Notes under the pieces: generated by a model | What the model saw: the letters and a program-made list of their open reading frames with translations, nothing else | Database searches by the model: none | Told to the model about the DNA's origin: nothing | Assembly: GCF_020037015.1 (NCBI RefSeq) | Contig: NZ_JAIQDE010000019.1 | Coordinates: forward strand, 62,001-126,000 | Direction: 5' to 3' | DNA from: Corallococcus sp. AS-1-6 | Lineage (GTDB): Bacteria > Myxococcota > Myxococcia > Myxococcales > Myxococcaceae | Length of the DNA stretch: 64,000 bases | Shown: piece by piece, positions 28,775-36,757 of the stretch | How positions within the stretch are numbered: the stretch's first letter is position 1 | Layout of the letters: every line of letters begins with the position of its first letter | Position numbers and translations under genes: made by a program

Positions 28775-30047
28775 GCGCGAGCCGCATGGGCTGGCGCTTG
28801 CCGTAGGTGAGCGAGCGCCACAGCCACTCGGCCGGACCGAAGCGGAAGCGTGACAGCCAGGCGTGGCTCAGTGGAATCTGGAGCGCGAACACCAGCAGGG
28901 TCAGCGCCACGCAACGTGATGGAGGCAGCCTGCCGATGAGGCCCAACCCCCAGCCGTCATACAGCCAGAGGCTCACCACCGTCTGCATCAGGTAGTTGGT
29001 GAGCGCCATGCGCCCCACCGGGGCCAGGATGCCCAGCCACCTGCGCCAGCGCTCCTTCTGGAAGAGCAGGGCGAAGGCGGCCACGTAGGCCGCGGCGAGG
29101 CCCAGGTAGCCCATCTCCTGGATCGCGGACAGCGTGAACATCCAGTGGGCTTTCGACGGGTCCAACAGCCCCGCGAGCCGCAGGTGCTGCACCACCACTC
29201 CCGCGCCATTTCCCAGCACGCCCAGCACCAGCCCCCAGCCCAGCATCCTCCGGTGCCAGGCGCGGTGGCGCTCCACGTCCTGGAGCAACAGGTGCCGCCC
29301 CGCGAGCAGCCCCAGCAGGAACCGGCCCAGGATGAAGATCATCCACAGCAGCCGCTTCAACGTGGGCAGCATGTACTGGAGGAAGTGCGCGTTCGCGGCC
29401 TGCGTCGTCCACAGTGAGTCGCTCTGGAGTCCCAGCAGCAACTGCTCCCGCGTCTGGGCCTCCATCGCCTCCGTGGCCTTCGCCGCGTCGGCCGCCGCCT
29501 GCGCTCCGTTCAGCAGGATGGGGCCGAAGTGGAGGAGCGCTGGCACCAGCAACGGCACCACCACGACCGACAGCCCCACCCACACCAGCAGCGTCCGGTC
29601 CGAACGGTCGCGGAAGAGGAGCAACGCGAAGCCCAGCAGGGCGTAGGTGGAGAGCACGTCTCCCGCCCAGAGCGCCGTGAGGTGCACCACCCCGATGCCC
29701 AGCAGCACCAGCAGGCGCCGTGAATAGACCGGGACGACGGAGGCCCCTCGGGCCTCGGCTCGCGTCAACTGGATGGAGAACCCCAGTCCGAAGAGGAAGG
29801 CGAACAGCGTGACGAACTTCTGGTTCACGAAGAAGTGGTAGAGCGCCGTGACGGCCGCCTCGAAGGGCGGCGCCGCCAGTGACTGGGCCTGCTCCCGGGG
29901 CATCAGGACCCGGCCGCTGAACCAGGCGAAGCTGTTCGACACGAAGACGCCCCACAGCGCGAAGCCTCGCAGCACGTCCAGGAGCGGCAACCGTTCGGAG
30001 ACATCCACCGGACGGGCGCCGGAAGTGGAAGGAGCGGAGTCGGACAT
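28737..30047 (-). CDS. DUF418 multi-pass membrane protein
   Basis: 436 residues. The start ERLPLLDVLRGFALWGVFVSN is the hallmark of DUF418/YeiB-type proteins, and the C-terminal DUF418 region (GRMALTNYLMQTVVSLWLYDGWGLGL) is clear. Roughly ten hydrophobic helices. The family is probably related to membrane acyltransferases or transporters, but no function is established. It lies 102 bp downstream of the Rieske/desaturase/PAP2 operon on the same strand and may belong to it. Confidence 0.87.
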   Translation of the reverse strand: MSDSAPSTSGARPVDVSERLPLLDVLRGFALWGVFVSNSFAWFSGRVLMPREQAQSLAAPPFEAAVTALYHFFVNQKFVTLFAFLFGLGFSIQLTRAEARGASVVPVYSRRLLVLLGIGVVHLTALWAGDVLSTYALLGFALLLFRDRSDRTLLVWVGLSVVVVPLLVPALLHFGPILLNGAQAAADAAKATEAMEAQTREQLLLGLQSDSLWTTQAANAHFLQYMLPTLKRLLWMIFILGRFLLGLLAGRHLLLQDVERHRAWHRRMLGWGLVLGVLGNGAGVVVQHLRLAGLLDPSKAHWMFTLSAIQEMGYLGLAAAYVAAFALLFQKERWRRWLGILAPVGRMALTNYLMQTVVSLWLYDGWGLGLIGRLPPSRCVALTLLVFALQIPLSHAWLSRFRFGPAEWLWRSLTYGKRQPMRLALKPSPAGVPDVR

Positions 30048-30149
30048 GCGTGCAGCAGATGCCTGTGCTCGCTTCGCGTCAACGCATGCACCACGTCGTC
30101 CCGCGCGGCCTCACTCCACGCGCAGGGAGGACGACCCCGTGTGAAGGAC

Positions 30150-31676
30150 TCAGGAGATTCCGAGCACCGGCGCTTCGCGCAGGAAGGGCATGCGACGCGG
30201 CAGCTTCCGGGCCCAGAAGGCTTCCACCGACCTGTGGAAGAGGCGCAGCAGCGCGACACCCTGTCTGCCTTCCAGGTGGGCCAGCTCGTTCGCGGAGCGG
30301 TCCAACAGCGCGCGGGCTCGCTGGTACTCGCCGCGCACCCAGGCCCGTCCGGCTTGCGCCGTGAGCAGCGAGTCGAAGTCCTCGGGACGATGTCCCTGGG
30401 CGCGCACCTCCGTGGCGACGTGCTCGGGCACGTTGAAGAGCCCCTGTGCCAGGTCCTCTCTCAGGTCGCGCATCACGGAGCACCAACCCAACGCCGCGAG
30501 CAGGGAAGGGGCGTCCTCGGCTCGCACCTGGGCATCCGCGACGTGCAGCATCAGGCTCACGGACAGCCGGAAGGTGTTCCCCAGTTGGGTCTGGAGCGTT
30601 GCCGCGTCCCACCAGCGCTCATCGCGCACCCGCTCCCGGTCCCGGCGCATCGTGCGCACCAGCTCCAGCACCTGCTCGCGGGCCGTTGGGCCGGTCAGCT
30701 CCGTGAGCAGCACTCGGCCCAGCGACATCGCGGTGTCGTGGAACTCCGTCGCGGGGCCCGGCGCTCCGGTCTCCAGCGTGCGCAGGAGCGCGTCGATGGC
30801 GTCCAGCGGTTCGCCTTCGACGGGACGGTCTCCATCCAGGACGTCATCCACCATCTGGAGGAAGCAGAACCCCACCCGCGCTCTTCGCGCCTTGCGCCAG
30901 CGCCCCAGGGACTGCTGGTACAGCGCGAGCGCGATGAGCCCGTAGCGCGGATGCCTGCGCGCGAAGCGGTACAGCTCCCTCGCGCAGAGGGCTTCCACCC
31001 GCACGGCTTCGAGGAAGGCTTCCTTCCGGACCCGGGGCGCCACGACACGCCACGTGCCCCAGGCGAGCAAGGCTCCCGCGAATACGTCCACCAGGTGGTG
31101 CTCGTGGATGAACAAGGTCGATGCGGCGATGGCCAGTGCCCAGAGTGTGAAGACGGTGCTCGCCACCGGTCCTGAACGCTCGCGGTAGGCCAGTGCCGCC
31201 GTGCAGGCGAAAGCGACGTGGAGCGATGGCAGATAGTTTCGCTCCAGGTTCATCGTGTCCGCGGCCTGGAAGACGGATGCCCAGACTCCGGTGACGGCGC
31301 GCGGCGGCCACGCCACCTCCACCGGCAGGACGAGGAAGCAGAGCGCACCGAGCACCGTCTCCGCGCACAACGTCAGCGCGAAAGGGAGCATCTGTCTCCA
31401 CGTCCGGAAGATGAACAGGGACACGAGCAGCAGCACATCCATGCTGACGTAGACGGCGGCCCAGCCGGGCATGAAGGGGATGTGCTGTTCGAAGGGCAGA
31501 TCCACCCGCAGGCCGCCGGAATAGAAGCCTGTCACCCAGCTCGCGCCGCCGTACACCGCGAGGAAGAACAGCGCCAAGCCGACCGTCATCGCGCCCGTGC
31601 GCTTCAGTTCCTCCGACGTGGGCCAGCCGAAGAGCGGACCCTTCGTGCTCAATCCCTTCTTCGCGGACGCGCTCAC
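30150..31676 (-). CDS. PAP2 phosphatase fused to a squalene/phytoene synthase-like domain
   Basis: 508 residues, two enzymes in one chain. Residues ~30-212 are a multi-TM PAP2 domain of the Aur1-like type: LPSLHVAFACTA with His153 and TLFIHEHHLVDVFAG with H194/D197 as the catalytic pair. Residues ~240-495 form an all-helical class I prenyl-transferase fold: first Asp-rich motif DDVLD (277-281) and second motif DLRED (404-408), as in squalene/phytoene synthases. GTG at 31676 overlaps the desaturase stop by 4 bp, implying coupling. Plausibly builds and dephosphorylates an isoprenoid at the membrane. Substrates unknown. Confidence 0.8.
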   Translation of the reverse strand: MSASAKKGLSTKGPLFGWPTSEELKRTGAMTVGLALFFLAVYGGASWVTGFYSGGLRVDLPFEQHIPFMPGWAAVYVSMDVLLLVSLFIFRTWRQMLPFALTLCAETVLGALCFLVLPVEVAWPPRAVTGVWASVFQAADTMNLERNYLPSLHVAFACTAALAYRERSGPVASTVFTLWALAIAASTLFIHEHHLVDVFAGALLAWGTWRVVAPRVRKEAFLEAVRVEALCARELYRFARRHPRYGLIALALYQQSLGRWRKARRARVGFCFLQMVDDVLDGDRPVEGEPLDAIDALLRTLETGAPGPATEFHDTAMSLGRVLLTELTGPTAREQVLELVRTMRRDRERVRDERWWDAATLQTQLGNTFRLSVSLMLHVADAQVRAEDAPSLLAALGWCSVMRDLREDLAQGLFNVPEHVATEVRAQGHRPEDFDSLLTAQAGRAWVRGEYQRARALLDRSANELAHLEGRQGVALLRLFHRSVEAFWARKLPRRMPFLREAPVLGIS

Positions 31677-32584
31677 TTCGTCTGCTCCGGGAAAGGACGA
31701 GGGCCTCGCCACATGGACAGCCAGATGCGCAGGAAGGAGGGCCGCTCGGCCCCCTCGTCCACGTAGCGGCCCAGGTAGAGCCAGGGCACATGCGGGTACC
31801 GGTGGTGCGCCCGGTGGTAGTGATAGTTGAGGAACACCCAGCGCACCGGCGCCGCGACCTTCAGGTCCCATGCTCCTTCGCGCACGTCCAGCGGCGACCA
31901 CGCGTGGTCCGCGTACTGCAACGAGCTCCAGTTCACCGCGAACGCCGCGTAGCAGAGGGCCCACCCCGCGAGCGTCAGGTCCAGCGCGTATGCCAGCCCT
32001 GCCTGCACCGCCAACATTCCCAGCACCTCCGCTCGGATGGCCGTCCCCGGTGCATCCTCCAGCCGCCCCAGGTATGCGTCCGCGCCCGTCTGTTCCCCGT
32101 AGCGCGTGCCCGGACCTCGCAGCCTCCGCAACAGGCCCGGCGCGAGCGCGAACACCAGCGCCCCCAGCGGTACGAACAGCCAGTAGACGCCGGTCAGGAT
32201 GACGTACCACTGCGCATACTTGAGGACGCGGTGGTCGCCCGGGTGCAGGTAGTCGAACTGCTCGCGCGCCGTGCGGTTGTACCGGTGATGCGTGAGGTGG
32301 AAGGCGCGCTGCAACGTGAAGGACGTGGGGAAGAACGTCGCCGCCAGCCGGCCCAGCCCGTCGTTGAGCCGCCGCGACGGGTGCAGCACCCCATGCGTCG
32401 CTTCGTGCAGCAGCGAGAACACCGTGTTGTTCACGTAGGAGAACACCCCGGCCGCCACCAGCCGCACCCAGAGGGCTTGCGCGTGCGACGCCGTCCACAT
32501 GCACAGCGCCCCCGCGCCCATCGCCACGACCAGGAGCCCCGCGTTGAGCGCGGCGGGAATCGGCGGGGTGTCATCGGCGCGCAT
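31673..32584 (-). CDS. Membrane fatty acid desaturase/hydroxylase
   Basis: 303 residues with 4-6 hydrophobic segments. The three histidine boxes of the di-iron integral-membrane desaturase family are present: HEATH (60-64), HLTHH (96-100) and HYHRAHH near residue 258. Members desaturate or hydroxylate acyl chains, sterols or carotenoids. It overlaps the Rieske gene by 14 bp upstream and the PAP2-prenyl synthase gene by 4 bp downstream, so all three are probably made together and act on one lipid or isoprenoid. Confidence 0.9.
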   Translation of the reverse strand: MRADDTPPIPAALNAGLLVVAMGAGALCMWTASHAQALWVRLVAAGVFSYVNNTVFSLLHEATHGVLHPSRRLNDGLGRLAATFFPTSFTLQRAFHLTHHRYNRTAREQFDYLHPGDHRVLKYAQWYVILTGVYWLFVPLGALVFALAPGLLRRLRGPGTRYGEQTGADAYLGRLEDAPGTAIRAEVLGMLAVQAGLAYALDLTLAGWALCYAAFAVNWSSLQYADHAWSPLDVREGAWDLKVAAPVRWVFLNYHYHRAHHRYPHVPWLYLGRYVDEGAERPSFLRIWLSMWRGPRPFPEQTK

Positions 32585-33557
32585 CGTCCCCGTCCTCGGG
32601 CAGGCCCACGGCGAAGTCGAGCAGTTGGCGCATCACCGGGTCCGCCGTCGCCGTCGCGACGTTGAAGCGCATGCCGTCCAGCACGGCCACGTCCCGGCGC
32701 AGGAACGACGTGTAGAGCCACCGCGACACCCCGAGCACCAGCGCCGCCGCGCCTGGAATCCGCCCCGGCCTCGCCGCGACGGCGAGCCGCACCGACGTGC
32801 CCTCCGCCACGGGCGTCAGGCTCGCGAGCAGCAGTCCCCGCGCCCGGCCCAGGTCGCTCTTCACGGAGATCAACGTCCCGCCGTGCAGCGTGAGCTCCAC
32901 GCGGATGCGGTTGCCGGACAGCGCCTTCATCAGCCGGTCGCTCGCGCCCGTGCCGATGACGCGCGACGTGTAGCGCAGCCGCAGGGTGTACCGGTCCGGG
33001 GTCTCCCAGGCCGGCGTGTCCCACAGCTCCCGGTGGTGCACCGTGCGCAGGTGGTCCAGGTCGAACGAGTTCGCCGCGAGCGGCAGCCACGGACAGCCCA
33101 CCGTCACCGCAGGCCCCACGTCCCAGACGTGCTCCCCACCTCCCAGGTCGGGTGGGGGAAACAGCGCCTCGGGGCCGTTGAACACCAGCACCCCGCCGAA
33201 GCGCTCCTCCACCGGCCACGCCCGGGGCCCCGGCAGGGCGGACACGTCGCTCCGGCCGGGCACGGCGCGGCAGCGGCCCCCTCCGTCGAAGCTCCAATGG
33301 TGCAGCGGACAGCGCAAGAGCTCGCCCTGGACGGTGCCGTGCTTCAGGTGGGCCCCCAGGTGGGGACAGTGCGCGGACAGGGCGTGGACCCGGCCCTGCT
33401 GGCTCCGGAACAGCACCACCTCCTGGCCCCCCACCTGGACGCCCATCGCGTGGCCGGGCCGCAGGGACTCGGACGGGGTCACCAGGTACCAGGAGCGCGG
33501 GCGCGAGGGCCCGGGGAGACGGTCCGGAGCCACCCCGGCCAGGACGGGAACAACCAT
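32571..33557 (-). CDS. Rieske non-haem iron oxygenase
   Basis: 328 residues. Rieske [2Fe-2S] ligands CPHLGAH (C64, H66) and CPLHHW (C83, H86). The catalytic mononuclear iron site is seen in NSFDLDHLRTVHH (D166/D168, H169, H174). The layout resembles sterol/carotenoid-acting KshA/VanA/DAF-36-like oxygenases rather than ring-hydroxylating dioxygenase alpha subunits. No reductase is adjacent. First gene of the three- or four-gene operon; together with the desaturase and prenyl synthase it suggests oxidative tailoring of an isoprenoid lipid (inference). Confidence 0.88.
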   Translation of the reverse strand: MVVPVLAGVAPDRLPGPSRPRSWYLVTPSESLRPGHAMGVQVGGQEVVLFRSQQGRVHALSAHCPHLGAHLKHGTVQGELLRCPLHHWSFDGGGRCRAVPGRSDVSALPGPRAWPVEERFGGVLVFNGPEALFPPPDLGGGEHVWDVGPAVTVGCPWLPLAANSFDLDHLRTVHHRELWDTPAWETPDRYTLRLRYTSRVIGTGASDRLMKALSGNRIRVELTLHGGTLISVKSDLGRARGLLLASLTPVAEGTSVRLAVAARPGRIPGAAALVLGVSRWLYTSFLRRDVAVLDGMRFNVATATADPVMRQLLDFAVGLPEDGDDARR

Positions 33558-33702
33558 GCCCGGACCCTACCGGACCCGGTGTCTCCAGGGCCACGGGGGC
33601 GCCGGTCGAGACTGGCTTTACGCCCGGGTTCCTGGTTAGTCAGGCGCTGGTGGAACCGGGCGCGCCGCCCCAACGGGGTGGGCCTGGGAAGGGACGTGTG
33701 AC

Positions 33703-34890
33703 ATGGCAGGCGATACGGCGGGCAGCAGTCGGGGCGGTTCGTTGCGGGGCGGCACGCTCCAGGTGGTGCAGTCCCTGGCGGCGCAAGGCGAGCCGGAGCG
33801 CGCGGCGCAGCTCTACGAGGAGCTGGGCGCGGCGCAGCGCGAGCGGCTTCGCAAGGAGGCCGCGCAGGGGACGGTGAAGGAGCGCCACTGGCTGGTGGAC
33901 GTGCTGCGCCGGGCGCGTGACTTCACGGGCGCGGCGCGGCTGCTGGACGGCAGCGGCGATGACGTGTCCGTGGCGGACCTGTACGCCCAGGGCGGTCAGC
34001 ACGTGGCGGCCGCGGAGGCGTACCTGCGCGCGGGCGAGGTGGAGCGCGCCGCGGCGGCCTTCGAGCGGGGCGGGGCGCTGGAGCGCGCGCTGGAGGTCTA
34101 CCGGGGCCTGGGCGCCCGCGAGTCCATGGCGCACTGCCTGGTCCGCCTGGGCCGCCCCTTCGAGGCCGCGGACCTCTACCACGAGCTGGGACAGGCCCAC
34201 GCGGAGGCCGAGGCCCTGGGCGGCGTGCTCGCGGAGGACCCTCGCTACGTCGAGGCCGTGCTGCGCACGTGCAAGGTGCTGGACGCCGGTGGCTTCACGC
34301 ACCGGGCGCTCGCGGTGCTGGCGGACGCGCTGAGCAGCGCCGAGCACCTGCGCGCGGATCCCGTGCTGGTGACGGAGAAGGCGCGGCTCCTGCGGCGCAT
34401 GGGCCTGGACGTGGAGGCGGAGGCGCTGCTCGCACGGCTGGCCGCGGGCTCGACCCTGCCGGAGGCCAGCGGCTACCGCTTCCTCAAGGCCATCCCCATC
34501 TTCGGCGAGCTGCCGCTGGAGGACATGAAGGACCTGTACCGGCTGGCGCGGCCCGTGACGGCCACGCCGGGCATGGTGCTGCTGGAGAAGGGGGCTCCCG
34601 GCACGGGGCTGTTCGTGCTGCTGGAGGGCACCGTGGACGTCTACTCCGGCAACGAGCCGAACGCGCGGCACCTCAACACGCTGGGGCCGGGCTCGTTCCT
34701 GGGAGAGATTTCCCTCGTGCAGGACGGTCCCGTGTCCGCGAACGTGCGCGCGAAGACGGCGGTGCGCGCGCTGCGCATCACCCGCGAGAGCTTCCAGCAC
34801 TTCCTGGCCACGCACGACGCGGCCTCGCTGCACATCTACCGGCTCTTCACGCAGAACCTCGCGGCGCGCGTGCGGGCGCTGAGCGGCTGA
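33703..34890 (+). CDS. TPR-like repeat protein with C-terminal cyclic nucleotide-binding domain
   Basis: 395 residues. Residues ~20-255 are helical TPR-like repeats with A/E-rich pairs (EPERAAQLYEELGA, HVAAAEAYLRAGEVERAAAAF). Residues ~270-390 form a CNB domain: GAPGTGLFVLLEGTVDVYSG, LGPGSFLGEISLVQDGPVSA (phosphate-binding cassette) and a C helix. The cassette has GEISL followed by VSANVRA, where typical cAMP binders have GELAL...R(S/T)A, so nucleotide binding is uncertain. No DNA-binding domain. A scaffold or signalling role is likely. Confidence 0.82.
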   Translation: MAGDTAGSSRGGSLRGGTLQVVQSLAAQGEPERAAQLYEELGAAQRERLRKEAAQGTVKERHWLVDVLRRARDFTGAARLLDGSGDDVSVADLYAQGGQHVAAAEAYLRAGEVERAAAAFERGGALERALEVYRGLGARESMAHCLVRLGRPFEAADLYHELGQAHAEAEALGGVLAEDPRYVEAVLRTCKVLDAGGFTHRALAVLADALSSAEHLRADPVLVTEKARLLRRMGLDVEAEALLARLAAGSTLPEASGYRFLKAIPIFGELPLEDMKDLYRLARPVTATPGMVLLEKGAPGTGLFVLLEGTVDVYSGNEPNARHLNTLGPGSFLGEISLVQDGPVSANVRAKTAVRALRITRESFQHFLATHDAASLHIYRLFTQNLAARVRALSG

Positions 34891-35012
34891 ACGCGCACAG
34901 GGCCCCAGCCCCGCCCGTGAGGAGGCAGGCGAGCGCGGTGTGGGGGCCTTTCATTGGACCCCGGTCCATCCCCATCCTCCTGGACAACCTCCCTGTCCGG
35001 AAGGATGCCCCG

Positions 35013-35330
35013 ATGGCTTCAATCGACGCACTGAGGCAACAGGCTCGCGCGAACTGGCGCACGTGGTTGGCGTGGGTGGCCACGCCCATCGCCGCGCTGC
35101 CGCTGCTGGGGGTGGGCGGCCTTCGCCGGGTGGGCCTCGTGGACGAGCTGGCCGCGGGGGTGGTGGGGCTGGGCCTGGTGTCGCTGACGCTCATGGGCCT
35201 GGGGCGGCTCCCTCGGGGGGCTGCCCGCCCGCCGGGTGGGGAGGCGTGGAAGCGGGCGCCGAAGGACTTCCCCATCTCCGGCGCGATGGTGCCGGAGGAG
35301 TTCGCCGCGTCCACGGCCTCCGGCCACTGA
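35013..35330 (+). CDS. Small two-helix membrane protein
   Basis: 105 residues; GGAAGGA lies 7 nt before the ATG. Two hydrophobic segments (WLAWVATPIAALPLLGVGGL and ELAAGVVGLGLVSLTLMGLG) are separated by a short charged loop and followed by a soluble tail, WKRAPKDFPISGAMVPEEF. No family recognised. It follows the TPR-cNMP gene by 122 bp and converges with the next gene, with 4 bp between stops. Confidence 0.65.
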   Translation: MASIDALRQQARANWRTWLAWVATPIAALPLLGVGGLRRVGLVDELAAGVVGLGLVSLTLMGLGRLPRGAARPPGGEAWKRAPKDFPISGAMVPEEFAASTASGH

Positions 35331-35334
35331 CGCT

Positions 35335-36702
35335 TCAGGGACGGCGCTCGATGCCGATGGCGATGGAGGGGCCGGTGAGGGCCTCGCCGGTGCCGTCGGA
35401 GAGCGACACGACGCCCAGGCTGGCGGAGAGCACGGTGGTGCCGGAGCCGCCGGTGCCCTTGATGAAGCTGCGCACGCCCAGCTCCCCGAAGTTCCATCCG
35501 CTGGCCGAGCCGCCGCCCGCGCCGAAGAGGGAGAGGCTGGGGGTGAGGGGGACCTGGACCTCGCCGCGCCCGGAGCCGAAGCGGAACTGGTTGTCACGCG
35601 AGAGGATGGCGGAGTTCCACGCGAGGTGGAACCCGTCGAGCGCGCCCAGCCGCAGCACCTGCTGGAAGGACACGCCCGCGTTGGAGTCGCACACGGTCCT
35701 GGGGTTGATGGGCTCGTAGGTGTTGGGGTCGAAGTCGAACTGGGTGCTGCACTCCTTCTGTCCGAACAGCGCGCCCATGCCGATGCCGACCTCCAGGAAG
35801 TCGGTGGAGTAGGCCGCGGCGACGTACGCGGAGCCCGGCGAGTGGCGCAGGCCGGTGCCCAGGCCGAAGCCCACGGGGTCCAACTGCGCGCTCAGCACCA
35901 GGGGCAGGTCCCCGGGCCGCCACGCGATGAACGCATCCAGGAGCAGGCCGCCCGCGCGAGCGGACTGGCCCTCCCGCGTCTTCGCGTCCAGCGCGAGGAA
36001 GGGCCGGGCATGGAAGCCGTAGCGCAGGCGCGGCACGCCGGGCTCGGGGAAGAAGAGGCGCGCGGTGGCGGGGGCGTCGGTGACGACGGCGGTGTCGCCC
36101 ACGCGCACGTTCTCCCCGCGGCCCAGGCGGGCGATGGCGGTGTCCTCGCGCGATTCGATGACCCGCAGCACCACCTCGCGGGAGTCCTGCGTGCGCACGC
36201 GGACGCGGCTGCCTTCGCCCAGGCCGGCCAGGGCGCCACCGGAGAGGGTCACGTCGCCATCGTGCACGGCGGTGACGGTGAGCCGGGTGGAGGAGGGGGC
36301 GGCCGTGGGGGGCGGGGCATGGGGCGGCGGCGCCTGGGTGACGACGGTGAGGTCGCGCGCCGAGCCCAGCGCGGCGGCCAGCGAATCCGGCCGGGGCTGC
36401 TCCGGCGTGGCGAGGGAGAACGCATGGGCCTCCTCGCGCTGCTCGATGGCGAGGAGCGACTGGCCCACGACGACGAGCCGCACGAAGCGCCGGCCCTCTT
36501 CGATGCGCCGAACGAGCTGGGGCGAGGCACCGTCGAGCTTGAGCACGGCGATGCCGCCACGCCCGAGCGCGACGTAGGTCACGCCCTGGTGAACGACGGA
36601 GTCGAGGACGGGGCCCAGGCCCAGTTCTTCCGCGGCACGTGAGGCCGGGGATGCGGGAGCCTGGGCGACGATGACGGAGGCGAGGAGCGCGGAGCCGAAC
36701 AT
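35335..36702 (-). CDS. Exported protein, beta-rich with outer-membrane-like C-terminal half
   Basis: 455 residues. Short signal peptide (FGSALLASVIVAQAPA). The N-terminal ~120 residues resemble propeller-like strands (GVTYVALGRGGIAVLKLDG). A Pro/Ala linker and a small beta domain (TVTAVHDGDVTLSGGALAGL) precede a C-terminal half of alternating strands (RLRYGFHARPFLALDAK...) with two Cys (KECSTQ, TVCDSN), consistent with a surface or barrel protein. No family named. It lies on the same strand as the HerA gene and 55 bp beyond that gene's stop, so read-through is possible. Confidence 0.65.
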   Translation of the reverse strand: MFGSALLASVIVAQAPASPASRAAEELGLGPVLDSVVHQGVTYVALGRGGIAVLKLDGASPQLVRRIEEGRRFVRLVVVGQSLLAIEQREEAHAFSLATPEQPRPDSLAAALGSARDLTVVTQAPPPHAPPPTAAPSSTRLTVTAVHDGDVTLSGGALAGLGEGSRVRVRTQDSREVVLRVIESREDTAIARLGRGENVRVGDTAVVTDAPATARLFFPEPGVPRLRYGFHARPFLALDAKTREGQSARAGGLLLDAFIAWRPGDLPLVLSAQLDPVGFGLGTGLRHSPGSAYVAAAYSTDFLEVGIGMGALFGQKECSTQFDFDPNTYEPINPRTVCDSNAGVSFQQVLRLGALDGFHLAWNSAILSRDNQFRFGSGRGEVQVPLTPSLSLFGAGGGSASGWNFGELGVRSFIKGTGGSGTTVLSASLGVVSLSDGTGEALTGPSIAIGIERRP

Positions 36703-36757
36703 GAGGCTGGCTGTATATCGCTCCTGCCTCCCGGTGTTCCTGGAGTTTGGGGCAATC

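Noticed and set aside
31677..32504. N-terminal extension of the PAP2-prenyl synthase protein to 784 residues
   Set aside because: The extra region is antiframe to the desaturase gene; the GTG at 31676 overlaps the desaturase stop by 4 bp and begins the real protein.
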